Below are positions 1 through 7,502 of a DNA stretch of 9,741 nt, piece after piece. The position numbers were made by a program, and so were the translations under genes. Under the pieces are notes generated by a model. That model was given only the letters and a program-made list of their open reading frames with translations. It made no database searches and was not told where the DNA came from. The stretch's first letter is position 1. Each line of letters opens with the position of its first letter. Source of the stretch: DATGSF01 sp035302865 (GTDB lineage: Bacteria > Bacteroidota > Bacteroidia > Chitinophagales > Chitinophagaceae); assembly GCA_035302865.1 (NCBI GenBank), contig DATGSF010000105.1:1-9741 (forward strand), in the 5' to 3' direction.

Positions 1-2
1 TA

Positions 3-1172
3 TTATATGCCAATGTTTTAGATGGAAATGGAAAAGTTATTGATGCAATTTTAGTCGATACGAATACCGGTTCTTTTGAACTTAGAGGCTTAGGGGATGG
101 GGAGTATTCCATACAATTAAGTGAAGTGCAAGGACAGATTGGACAATCCCCAACTGTTGTAATACCAGAAGGATGGATGCTTACAGGAGAATCAAACTCT
201 GGTGGAACTTCAGATGGTGTAGTAGATGGGAAAATTGATTTTGTAGTAGATGGAGGTGACGTAACTGGATTATTAATAGGAATAAATAAAATCCCAGAAG
301 CTTTTGATTTAGTAGTACTTTCGGATGGAGGCATTGATTATACAGGTGATGATTTTTATCTTGCAAATCCAGAAGCATTTAAATCTTTTGATGATGATGG
401 GAATATTAAACAATTAGTTATCACTGAAATGCCTACTATTATTGATTCCTTTTCTGTTGATGGAGTGGTATACGATAGTAGTAATTTTCCTACGAATGGA
501 ATTACTTTAAATACGCATAATAATGGAACTCCTATTGAGGAAATAGAATTGTATCTAAAGAAAGCTGATTTGGATCAATTAATACGTATTCCTTTTTATG
601 TTATTGATGAAGCGGGTGGTGAAAGTAATGAAGGGGCTGCTTATTTTCAAGGTACAAGTATATTGCCTGTTGAAATGGCTTACTTTAAAGCCTTTAAGAA
701 AGGAACAGTTAATATTTTGGAATGGGAAACTTTAATGGAAATTGATAACTATGGCTTTTACATAGAAAGAAGTGCAGATGCTACTAATTTTGAAGAAATT
801 GCCTTTGTGGAAACTAAAGGGGATACTCGAGCAATATATAATTATATAGATGAAAAACCATTGCTTACTTCTTATTATCGTTTAAAGCAAATGGATATTG
901 ATGGAACCATAAATTATTCAATTGTGCAAAGAGTAGATCAAGATAATATTAAAGAACCAATAATGGTATATCCTAATCCAAGTAATGATAGAATATACAT
1001 TAAACAAGGAAATGATTTTGTAGAAAAAGCATATTTAATAAATAGTGCAGGTCAAGTAGTAAAAACTATCCAAATAAAGGATGCTCATGAAGTCCTGTCT
1101 ATACAACATTTAAGTAATGGAATATATATGCTACAAATAGGAGAAGAAAATATTAAAATTATTAAAAAATAA
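3..1172 (+). CDS. 3' end of a secreted T9SS cargo protein with C-terminal sorting domain
   Basis: The frame is open from the first complete codon (position 3), so the N-terminus lies outside the window; 389 residues are visible, ending at TAA 1170-1172. Residues 1-100 resemble an SdrD/B- or carboxypeptidase-regulatory-like beta-sandwich (LYANVLDGNGKVID, then GEYSIQLS, then GGDVTGLLIGIN). Near residue 221 begins the linker that often precedes T9SS tails: ILPVEMAYFKAF, ILEWET, FYIERSAD, YYRLKQMDIDG. From about residue 319 to the end is a type A sorting domain (IMVYPNPSNDRIYIK, then GQVV, then LSNGIYMLQI, final KIIKK). In this family the tail directs export through the outer membrane by the PorU/PorV machinery and is removed on surface attachment or release. 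The protein is therefore expected outside the cell. The substrate or ligand is unknown. The SdrD/B-like part resembles the region at 9325-9741, suggesting a paralogue of the right-hand gene. Confident about T9SS export, not about function. Confidence 0.9.
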   Translation, partial: LYANVLDGNGKVIDAILVDTNTGSFELRGLGDGEYSIQLSEVQGQIGQSPTVVIPEGWMLTGESNSGGTSDGVVDGKIDFVVDGGDVTGLLIGINKIPEAFDLVVLSDGGIDYTGDDFYLANPEAFKSFDDDGNIKQLVITEMPTIIDSFSVDGVVYDSSNFPTNGITLNTHNNGTPIEEIELYLKKADLDQLIRIPFYVIDEAGGESNEGAAYFQGTSILPVEMAYFKAFKKGTVNILEWETLMEIDNYGFYIERSADATNFEEIAFVETKGDTRAIYNYIDEKPLLTSYYRLKQMDIDGTINYSIVQRVDQDNIKEPIMVYPNPSNDRIYIKQGNDFVEKAYLINSAGQVVKTIQIKDAHEVLSIQHLSNGIYMLQIGEENIKIIKK

Positions 1173-1240
1173 GTTTTGATGTGTAGAAGAGATAGAATGA
1201 AATGCTTATAAATCGTTTGTTTTTTTCATCTCTTCTTTTT

Positions 1241-1269
1241 AAAAGCCGCAAGAAATTGCGGCTTTTTTT
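1241..1269 (+). terminator. Intrinsic terminator after the T9SS cargo gene
   Basis: A perfect 11-bp stem, AAAAGCCGCAA (1241-1251) with TTGCGGCTTTT (1256-1266), closes a GAAA loop and runs into further T residues. It lies about 70 bp after the stop at 1172 and about 95 bp beyond the end of the convergent AraC gene. On the minus strand the stem is also followed by four Ts, so it may stop transcription from both sides, less strongly for the minus-strand gene. Confidence 0.88.
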
Positions 1270-1363
1270 GTGCCTATAATAGAAGTTTATAACTGCTTTT
1301 TTAATAATGAAAAGAATTAAGAGTAGAATAAATTTAACTAAGAAACAAAAGCGAATGCTATGG

Positions 1364-2371
1364 CTAGGCTAGAACCTCACTTGGGCTTAATCCTATAAAC
1401 TTTTTAAATGCTTTTGAAAAACTAGCTGTGCTACTATAACCGCTAAAGTAAGCTACTTCTTTTATAGGCAGATTAGCTTGTATCATTTGTAATGCATTTA
1501 ATAAAACTTGTTCTCTGTGATATTGTATTATTGTTTTGCCAGTATAGGCTTTGAATTTTAATTGCATATTTGTTTCGCTCATTCCAATTTGTCTTGAAAT
1601 GCTTTTAAGACTTGGATTATTAGGTTGATTTAAAATCTCTTTTAAAAATTCCATTTTTTCCTTATACCTGCTTATGTTTTTTACCTCAATGTATTTATGG
1701 TTTTTTAATAATTTATTAATATTATCAAAATAAACAATCAGCAATTCAAATATCTTTGCTTCTAAATATAAATTATTGGCTTTTCCTGAATAGGGTGAGT
1801 TTTTTATCTGGTTTATAATCATTAATAAAGGAGCATTAGTAAGAAATGTATTGAAACTTTTAATGTCAATATTATAAGCATAACGCTCTAAAGGAAATGT
1901 TACGATTTCTGCCTCTAATAATTGGTTGTAATATTCTGTAAATGTATCTTCGGAAAAATGAAAATCTAAAGATCTGATATTGGAATTCTTACTTAATTCA
2001 TTTATAGTAGAAATGTCTTTTCCTAAATCAATAAAATTATAACCATTTTCAAAAATATGCTCAGGCTTTTTATCCAATCCAAAATTTAAAGTCCCTGAAA
2101 ATAAAAAACATAAAGAAACTGAAATTGTTGGGGCAAAAGGATTGTGGATTATTGCTGTTGAGCTATCATTGGTTTTGAAATTTCCTTCACACATCGAAAC
2201 ACCTTCATTTATAGAATATACTGTACCAACTTCGCCTTTTCCTAATATGTCGGAATGAAGAGATACTGCTTTTTCATCCATATTAAAATCAAATGCATAA
2301 TAAGAGTTATCTTTTTTAATTACCATATCTAAAGCATGGGAATTGTCTAATTGTAAACTTGTACTATTCAT
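1364..2371 (-). CDS. AraC family transcriptional regulator, PchR-like
   Basis: A 335-residue soluble protein with no signal peptide or membrane helix. The C-terminal two-helix-turn-helix AraC domain spans about residues 254-335: first HTH SLKSISRQIGMSETNMQLKF, then the linker FKAYTGKTIIQYHR, then second HTH IKEVAYFSGYSSTASFSKAF with the family end FIGLSPSEV. The N-terminal half is an effector-type domain. The FHFSEDTF strand and the helix NLYLEAKIFELL just before the DNA-binding domain are typical of the PchR/YbtA branch. Known PchR members respond to siderophores, but nothing here shows an iron-related target, so the ligand stays open. The ATG at 2369-2371 is the first in frame and is preceded by an A-rich stretch with no Shine-Dalgarno. 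The gene is convergent with the T9SS cargo gene and divergent from the TPR-AraC cluster. It is not homologous to those regulators outside the HTH and is intact. Confidence 0.88.
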   Translation of the reverse strand: MNSTSLQLDNSHALDMVIKKDNSYYAFDFNMDEKAVSLHSDILGKGEVGTVYSINEGVSMCEGNFKTNDSSTAIIHNPFAPTISVSLCFLFSGTLNFGLDKKPEHIFENGYNFIDLGKDISTINELSKNSNIRSLDFHFSEDTFTEYYNQLLEAEIVTFPLERYAYNIDIKSFNTFLTNAPLLMIINQIKNSPYSGKANNLYLEAKIFELLIVYFDNINKLLKNHKYIEVKNISRYKEKMEFLKEILNQPNNPSLKSISRQIGMSETNMQLKFKAYTGKTIIQYHREQVLLNALQMIQANLPIKEVAYFSGYSSTASFSKAFKKFIGLSPSEVLA

Positions 2372-2850
2372 GATCTTGTTTTGTTAAATACAAGGGTAAA
2401 TATAGTAATAATATAAAAATTAAGAAGAAGGATTTAGGAATATTTTTAATTCTTTTTAAGAAAAAGTATATAAATAATACATGAAATAAAGAAAATCTTT
2501 ATTGCTAATTATGTCTTATGTTCTCTAAAATATGTGAATATATATTATGCTTAATGTCTGTATGGTATTTTGTTCTTATTTTGAAGAATATAAACAATTT
2601 TTAAAAAATTATGTTATTGTTTTATGATTCCTCTAGTATGTTAATTAATAATTATAATTTTGCTTTTCTATACAGAAACTAATAGATTTTTATTGTTCTA
2701 TATCTAGTGGCTTATAGATAAATACTTATGAAAGCGTATGGGAGTTCTATTATAAAATGCAACAATTTTAATAATTGTATAATTTTAATTAAAATAAACC
2801 TTTTGAATATTGTTTTTTTATTGATAATATATATTCTATATGTAGTATAG
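2372..2850. other. A+T-rich intergenic stretch without a recognisable gene
   Basis: No reading frame with coding character was found on either strand across these 479 bp. On the minus strand, TACCCTTG (2398 down to 2391), one mismatch from TAnnTTTG, sits about 20 bases before the AraC start but lacks a visible -33 partner. On the plus strand, TAATTTTG (2655-2662) matches the -7 consensus, but it lies some 190 bp before the relic and may be chance in such A+T-rich DNA. A small inverted repeat, ACAATT-ttaat-AATTGT, lies near 2760-2780; such A+T palindromes are expected by chance. Confidence 0.5.
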
Positions 2851-2853
2851 CAT

Positions 2854-3093
2854 ATTAAAATACCTAGACCTACAAACTCATCTTATAATAATAGGTTTCT
2901 CTTTTTTATAAAGATAATTAGTTTGGCATTCTTAATGGCGAATGGTATTGTTTATGCTCAAGAAACAGTTAATTCAAAAATATTACAGATAAAAAAAGAT
3001 GAATCGGGCTTTAGTTCGCATAGTAAATTCACTTCGGTTTTTAAAAAAGTAAAGGGTTTAACCTCCTCTGAGTATATTAGAAGTCTTAAATAA
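2854..3093 (+). pseudogene. Relic of a TPR-AraC membrane regulator: signal peptide joined to HTH tail
   Basis: One open frame from just after the TAG at 2848-2850 to TAA 3091-3093 encodes two unrelated ends of the regulator family seen at 3200 and 5396. Codons 1-37 resemble the N-terminus: IKIPRP, then the hydrophobic run FFIKIISLAFLMANG and a VYA|Q signal-peptidase-like site. After about a dozen more residues (TVNSKILQIKK) it passes straight into DESGFSSHSKFTSVF and GLTSSEYI, which match the second HTH of the intact paralogue (DEAGFSSHSKFTAVF, then GITPSKFI). The TPR, transmembrane, coiled-coil and first HTH parts are absent, so roughly 1.4 kb has been lost, in frame. The codon at the expected start is ATT (2854); the only ATG in frame is at 2935, inside the signal sequence. 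I read it as a dead internal-deletion derivative. A short expressed peptide cannot be excluded, but it would lack a complete DNA-binding domain. Confidence 0.75.
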
Positions 3094-3150
3094 TTAAGAG
3101 GAACCTTTCTTTTACTAAATAGCGTATTACGAAAAGTCTATTTATAATTA

Positions 3151-3178
3151 TTTGTTTAAACTTAAAATAGTACATTTG
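3151..3178 (+). promoter_or_regulatory. Bacteroidota-type promoter for the intact TPR-AraC gene
   Basis: TACATTTG at 3171-3178 matches the -7 consensus TAnnTTTG exactly, and TTTG at 3151-3154 sits at the right distance to be the -33 element. The predicted start of transcription is near 3181-3185, about 16 bases before ATG 3200. This placement also rules out the in-frame TTG at 3152 as a translation start, because it would lie upstream of the transcript. Confidence 0.6.
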
Positions 3179-3199
3179 TCCTTTGGATTTAATATATCA

Positions 3200-4873
3200 A
3201 TGAAATTACAATTTTTTAAAAACACTTTTTTAGTAAGTAAAATACTCTTCAACTCTTTATTAGTGCGTCGCTTATCATATATTTTAATCCCGCTATTTTT
3301 CTTGATAAATTGTAAACAAAATACAGCTTATGCGGAAACTGCTGGAAATTTTGATTCTATTTATTATAATATTGCAACTGAAGTTTCTGGAAAAGATTTA
3401 GATTTAGCTATTTATTTGTCTGATTCTCTTGTGAAAACTGCACCTGATTCATTATCCAAAATGCGTTCTTTAATGTTGTCAGCGACTTTAAAAGAAAGAA
3501 AAGGAGAAGTGGTAGATGCTATTAATAAATCAAAAGCTGCGGAACTTATTGCCAAAAAATTAAATAATACTGAATGGCAAATGCGCATATTGGGATTCTT
3601 ATATAGCACTTATGAAAATATTGGCATTATGGAGAAGGCTGCAATTATACTGGAGGAGTTAGAAAGAATAAATAAAAAAGAAAAAATCCCTCTTATTCAG
3701 CTATACATTTATCAATCAAAAGCAAATGCTAATATTTATAAGAAAAAATTCGAAAATGCTTTAATAAACTTAGAGCAATCGGATTCTATTTTGGAAGGCA
3801 TGAATATTAAGCAAAAGGTTAACTTACATTGGGGTACTACTGCGCAATTGAAAGGTATTGTTTATTACCATTTAGATTTATTAGACTCTTCTAAATATTA
3901 TTTATTTCAAGCTTTGGACGCATTGCCTGAAATGTCCTATGTTCTTGTAGGATACGTGAATGCTTACTTAGCAAAGTGCTATTTAAAAGAAGAAAATTGG
4001 AATGAGTTTTTTAAATATCTTGCCATTACCAAAGAGTTTATTGAGGGGTCAAATGATTTTAAATTGCAAATTCTTTATCATGAAATAGAAGAGGCCTATG
4101 CCAAAAGTATTAATGATAAAAACTTAGAAAATGAACATAAAATGATTCTTTATGAATTAAAGGTAGAACGTGCTGCTTATATTAATACTCTATCCAATGA
4201 AATAATAAAAGATTTGAATTTAGATAGTGAAAGAAAGAAAAAACTTAACTATATTTTTATTACACTTTTAGTGCTTGGTTTGTTCTTTACTCTTATGCTA
4301 TATTATTTTATTAATAGAAGCCAAAAACGCAAATTTCAAAAAATTGTACAGGAAATTCAAGAAGAATTAAGAGAAAAAGAAAACAAAATACGCAAACAAC
4401 AAGAAAAAATATCGGAGAAAGGTGCAAAAGATAATGATGAAGAATTAATTAAACTTAATAAAGTAAATGAAAAGGACAATAGTAATGATAATACTATAAA
4501 TATTCCAGAAGAAACTATCTCAAAAATATTAAAAAGATTAAAAAATTTTGAATCAGGAAATAAGTTTCTCCAAAAAGACATTTCACTTGCAAAATTGGCT
4601 ATTTTAATAAAAACAAATACCAAGTATTTATCTTATACTTTAAATTTATATAAAAAACAAGATTTTAATAATTATATCAATGAATTACGAATAAAATACA
4701 TCCTACATAAATTAATAGAAGACGAATCCTATTTACAATATAAGATAGCATACCTTGCGGATGAGGCTGGATTTTCATCACATAGTAAATTTACTGCTGT
4801 TTTTAGACAATATACAGGAATAACTCCTAGTAAATTTATTACAAATAGAAAAAAAGAATTGCAAAACTTATAG
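3200..4873 (+). CDS. Membrane-spanning TPR-AraC family transcriptional regulator
   Basis: 557 residues from ATG 3200. The frame extends back to a TTG at 3152, but the promoter at 3151-3178 argues for 3200. Order of parts: a basic N-terminus and hydrophobic segment (residues 25-37, LSYILIPLFFLIN) with an AYA|E cleavage site after residue 45; about 300 residues of TPR-like helical pairs (for example ILGFLYSTYENIGIMEKA, LKGIVYYHLDLLDSSKYY, AYLAKCYLKEENWNEFFKYL); one transmembrane helix at 351-371; a charged coiled coil at about 372-430; and a C-terminal AraC domain (about 461-557) with GFSSHSKFTAVF and GITPSKFI in its second HTH. The layout places the TPR region in the periplasm and the HTH in the cytoplasm, so it should act as a one-component sensor that binds DNA from the membrane. 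The signal and target genes are unknown; neighbouring surface-protein genes are candidate targets by position only. It has a degenerate paralogue on each side and no visible defect itself. Confidence 0.87.
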   Translation: MKLQFFKNTFLVSKILFNSLLVRRLSYILIPLFFLINCKQNTAYAETAGNFDSIYYNIATEVSGKDLDLAIYLSDSLVKTAPDSLSKMRSLMLSATLKERKGEVVDAINKSKAAELIAKKLNNTEWQMRILGFLYSTYENIGIMEKAAIILEELERINKKEKIPLIQLYIYQSKANANIYKKKFENALINLEQSDSILEGMNIKQKVNLHWGTTAQLKGIVYYHLDLLDSSKYYLFQALDALPEMSYVLVGYVNAYLAKCYLKEENWNEFFKYLAITKEFIEGSNDFKLQILYHEIEEAYAKSINDKNLENEHKMILYELKVERAAYINTLSNEIIKDLNLDSERKKKLNYIFITLLVLGLFFTLMLYYFINRSQKRKFQKIVQEIQEELREKENKIRKQQEKISEKGAKDNDEELIKLNKVNEKDNSNDNTINIPEETISKILKRLKNFESGNKFLQKDISLAKLAILIKTNTKYLSYTLNLYKKQDFNNYINELRIKYILHKLIEDESYLQYKIAYLADEAGFSSHSKFTAVFRQYTGITPSKFITNRKKELQNL

Positions 4874-5395
4874 GTAACTATAAAAATTAAAAAGAAGATA
4901 ATTTATTAATTCAGCACTTTTTATCTTTAAAAAAGAAAGCAATAAATGAGGATAAGAATCGGCTTATTTAAAGATTATAATATGCTTGTTTATTATTTCG
5001 ATTTAAGAATCATAGCTAAAAAATAATGCTTAATGGTCTTATAAAATAAGTAATGTTAATTTATTGCAATTTTAGCTTTGCTTGATGGGCTTTTTAATGC
5101 AAATTTAATTTAAAGTATATATAATTATTTTTATTTGTCCATAAGAAAAACAGTTAAGCTCTGTAGAATACTTAAGAATTAATGATTTTATATGGTATAA
5201 TTATAACAATATAAAACATCTGTTTTTTAAAATAATTATATGAGTTTTAAGCTGTAGCTTTTCAGTTTTTATAAAAAACTTTGGTTAAATAACTGCAGAG
5301 AATTATAAGAAACAAAAATAGTAATTTTCTAACAGGTATTATTTTTATGAAGAAAATAAGGCTTTGATATTTTCTATTAAAGTCTGACTTGGTGT
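4874..5395. other. A+T-rich intergenic stretch between the two TPR-AraC genes
   Basis: No coding frame or strong terminator is visible in these 522 bp. TAGCTTTG at 5073-5080 matches the -7 promoter consensus but lies over 300 bp before the next start and has no well-spaced TTTG upstream. AAACTTTG near 5276-5283 is one mismatch away and would give a leader of about 110 bases for the decayed gene at 5396. Both are weak. The length and lack of a terminator leave it unclear whether the two regulator genes ever shared a transcript. Confidence 0.4.
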
Positions 5396-6952
5396 ATGAA
5401 AATAAAAAAGGATTTAAATTTAAACATTATTTTACTCTTTGTATTTGCGTTTTGTTTTTGCTTTGGTTTTAAAAAAACTGCTTATAGTCAGGTCAATTTA
5501 AAAGCAAAAGAAGAAATAAAAGCTAAATTAAAGTAAATCCAAACTCCCGTTGATTCTCTTGCCTTATTAGAAGAAGATTCTGTGCTTTTAGTTCGAAAAT
5601 TAATCCAGTTTGCCAACAAGCAGAATTTTAATGCGAATTATGTTGATGCTATCAATTATGGCAAATTTGGAATTACTTTTGCTCGTGAATTAAAAAGACC
5701 GGATTTAGAACTTCCTGCATTAGGATTGGTGTATTATACTTATTTAAATATAGGCATTGCCGAAAAGGCTAATGAATATCTAATTGCTTTAGAAGCTCTC
5801 AATAAAGAAGTTTAAAGTACTAAAGTTCAATTGTATATTCACTTATCTAAAGCATCCTCTTATTTTGAAGAAAATGAATTTTCTAATGTTTTTAAAGAGG
5901 AAGAGTTGATAGAAGATTTATTAAAAAACAATCCAGAATTTCAATTGTCTCCAGATGGAGAGGCGCTGTTTTATCAATTGCATGGCATTACTTATTTCAA
6001 AATTGATAAGTTTGACTCCTCTGCATATTATTATGATAGAGCCATAAATACTTTTGAATATGATAGTACTGTCTATCTGTTTACTAAAATAGGTATAGCT
6101 GAATTAGCAATTGAAAATGAAGAATACCAAACTGCTCAAGGATTATGAGCTGAAATCAAACCATCGGTTGATAGTATGCAAGATTTTAGAATGCAAGAAT
6201 ATTTCTTGGAGGTGGGTATTTTTCTGGCAGAAAAAACGGAGGATAAAGCAACTGCTTTAGAAAATCATTCTAATTTAAATCATTTAAAAGATAAGCGTAA
6301 TCGTAGCCTCATAGATATTGCAAACCTTCTACTGGAAGAACAAGATATTTTAACTAAAAAAAGTAATAAACTATCAATTGAATGGTATATAGTAGGGGTG
6401 GCAATAATGGTGTTTTTTGTTGTGCTTTTTATTTCAAAGAAACAAAGGATAAATTTACAACATGCTTTGCAATTAAATAAGGAGAGATATAAAGATATAG
6501 AACTGCATATAAAAGAGGGACAAAAGTACTTTAAAAAAGTAAATAAACAATCGGAGCATGATGGGGAGCATTCTGCGCAAATTTCTTAAGAAACTATAAG
6601 TCATCTTCTGGACAAACTCAATCGATTTGAAAATAAAAAAGGATTTTTGGAAAAGAATATTTCTTTATCTAAGCTTGTTGGACAATTAAAAACAAATAAC
6701 AAATACCTTTCCTACATAATAAACTCACATAAAAATACTGATTTTAATACTTATATTAATACTTTACGCATTCTTTACATAGTAGATAAATTGAAAAATA
6801 ATCCAAAATACTTAGAATATAAAATTGCTTATCTTGCCAAAGAGTCGGGTTTTACTACGCATAGCCTATTTTCAGCTGTTTTTAAAGAAATAACAGGAGA
6901 AAGCCCTTCTGAGTTTATTAAAAAGCAACAAGATGAAACCTATCTAAAATAA
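5396..6952 (+). pseudogene. Decayed TPR-AraC membrane regulator with four in-frame stops
   Basis: A single frame of 519 codons from ATG 5396-5398 to TAA 6950-6952 holds the complete architecture of the 3200 paralogue but is interrupted by TAA 5534, TAA 5813, TGA 6146 and TAA 6587. No frameshift is needed anywhere. Visible parts: MKIKKDLNLN, a hydrophobic signal segment and a TAYS|Q site; TPR-like helices (LGLVYYTYLNIGIAEKA aligns with LGFLYSTYENIGIMEKA, VQLYIHLSKASSYFEE with IQLYIYQSKANANIYK); a transmembrane helix near 6380-6435 (WYIVGVAIMVFFVVLFI); and an AraC domain from about 6650 (ISLSKLVGQLKTNNKYLSYI, then AKESGFTTHSLFSAVF, then GESPSEFI). Each stop can arise by one first-base substitution, for example CAA, GAA or AAA to TAA and CGA or GGA to TGA. 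The first stop, at codon 47, leaves little beyond the signal peptide, and the intact HTH segment has no ATG before it. A sequencing artefact giving four separate substitutions seems unlikely; stop readthrough is possible but unsupported. Confidence 0.85.
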
Positions 6953-7135
6953 GAATCACAATCCTTCTTATTTGTTGTTTATATTATTCATTTTTAAATG
7001 GTTATATTTACTTTTGTTCTGTTCATTTTACCGAAATTAAACAAGGTATCTTTTGGTATTTAATCGTTATCATTGTTTCTTTGAATCGTTTGAAAGCATG
7101 TTAGTGCTTTTATAGTTTTTGTTTTGTTTCTCAAT

Positions 7136-7175
7136 AAAAGGCTCTTTTGTATCTTGATACAATTTGAGCCTTTTT
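7136..7175 (+). terminator. Long-stem intrinsic terminator after the decayed regulator
   Basis: A two-part stem: AAAAGGCTC (7136-7144) pairs with GAGCCTTTT (7166-7174), and TTGTATC (7147-7153) pairs with GATACAA (7156-7162), separated by a small TT/TTT internal loop and ending in Ts. It lies about 180 bp past the pseudogene stop and insulates the RCC1-like gene from upstream transcription. The A-rich left arm gives a T run on the other strand too, so it may work both ways. Confidence 0.82.
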
Positions 7176-7425
7176 CAATTTGATTCTATAAGAAGTTTTA
7201 AGTAAGTTATTGAAATTTACAACTACAAAACCAAGCCAAAATAAATTGGAATAAGAAGGATTTTTATTGCTTTTTGCATGCTTTTGGACTTTGATTAATA
7301 AATAAAAAGCTTGTTTGTTGTTTTTTATGTAATTCTCTCATTATCAACAATTTTGTCTATGTTTTATACTGTTTGAATTCGTGAATTTGGCTATGTATAT
7401 GCCTTAAAACATGAATAATTGCTTT

Positions 7426-7433
7426 TATTTTTG
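7426..7433 (+). promoter_or_regulatory. Candidate -7 promoter element for the RCC1-like gene
   Basis: TATTTTTG matches TAnnTTTG exactly and would start transcription near 7436-7440, leaving a leader of about 65 bases before ATG 7503. No clear TTTG is visible at the -33 position, so the call rests on one element and its position. If right, it excludes the in-frame TTG at 7419 as a translation start. Confidence 0.4.
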
Positions 7434-7502
7434 CCTTCAGCTAATATTAGTTGGTATAAGTGCGAACTAATAAAGCGTAATAATAAACATAAAAAATACT
7501 AT

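Larger units (their letters stand above)
6953..7502. other. Intergenic region between the decayed regulator and the RCC1-like gene
   Basis: No gene is seen in this 550-bp stretch. It contains a weak hairpin, AAAGCA (7093-7098) with TGCTTT (7105-7110) followed by a T-rich run, then the strong terminator at 7136-7175, and a candidate promoter for the RCC1-like gene at 7426-7433. The DNA between 7180 and 7420 is A+T-rich, with no recognised repeat or RNA structure. Confidence 0.5.

Noticed and set aside
181..378. Minus-strand frame of 65 codons opposite the T9SS cargo gene
   Set aside because: It is leucine- and histidine-rich low-complexity sequence, a mirror of the real gene on the plus strand.
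3302..3316. Possible lipobox (LINC) at residues 35-38 of the intact regulator
   Set aside because: Asn before the Cys is not a normal lipobox residue, and the AYA|E site a few residues later, matched in both paralogues, is a better cleavage site.
3412..3609. Minus-strand frame opposite the intact TPR-AraC gene
   Set aside because: It lies wholly inside a clearly coding plus-strand gene and has no recognisable domain or promoter.
4357..4623. Minus-strand frame of 88 codons rich in Ser, Phe and Leu
   Set aside because: It is the antisense of the charged coiled-coil region (Lys/Glu codons read backwards give Phe/Ser/Leu), so the apparent membrane character is an artefact.
4880..4945. Hairpin AAGATAA/TTATCTTT after the intact regulator as a terminator
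   Set aside because: The stem is short, A+T-only apart from one pair and has a long loop, which is not distinguishable from chance in this DNA.
5534..6589. Stop-codon reassignment or selenocysteine use to explain the in-frame stops
   Set aside because: Both TAA and TGA occur inside the frame, neighbouring genes use TAA and TAG as ordinary stops, and no selenocysteine-type context is visible. Pseudogene decay is simpler.
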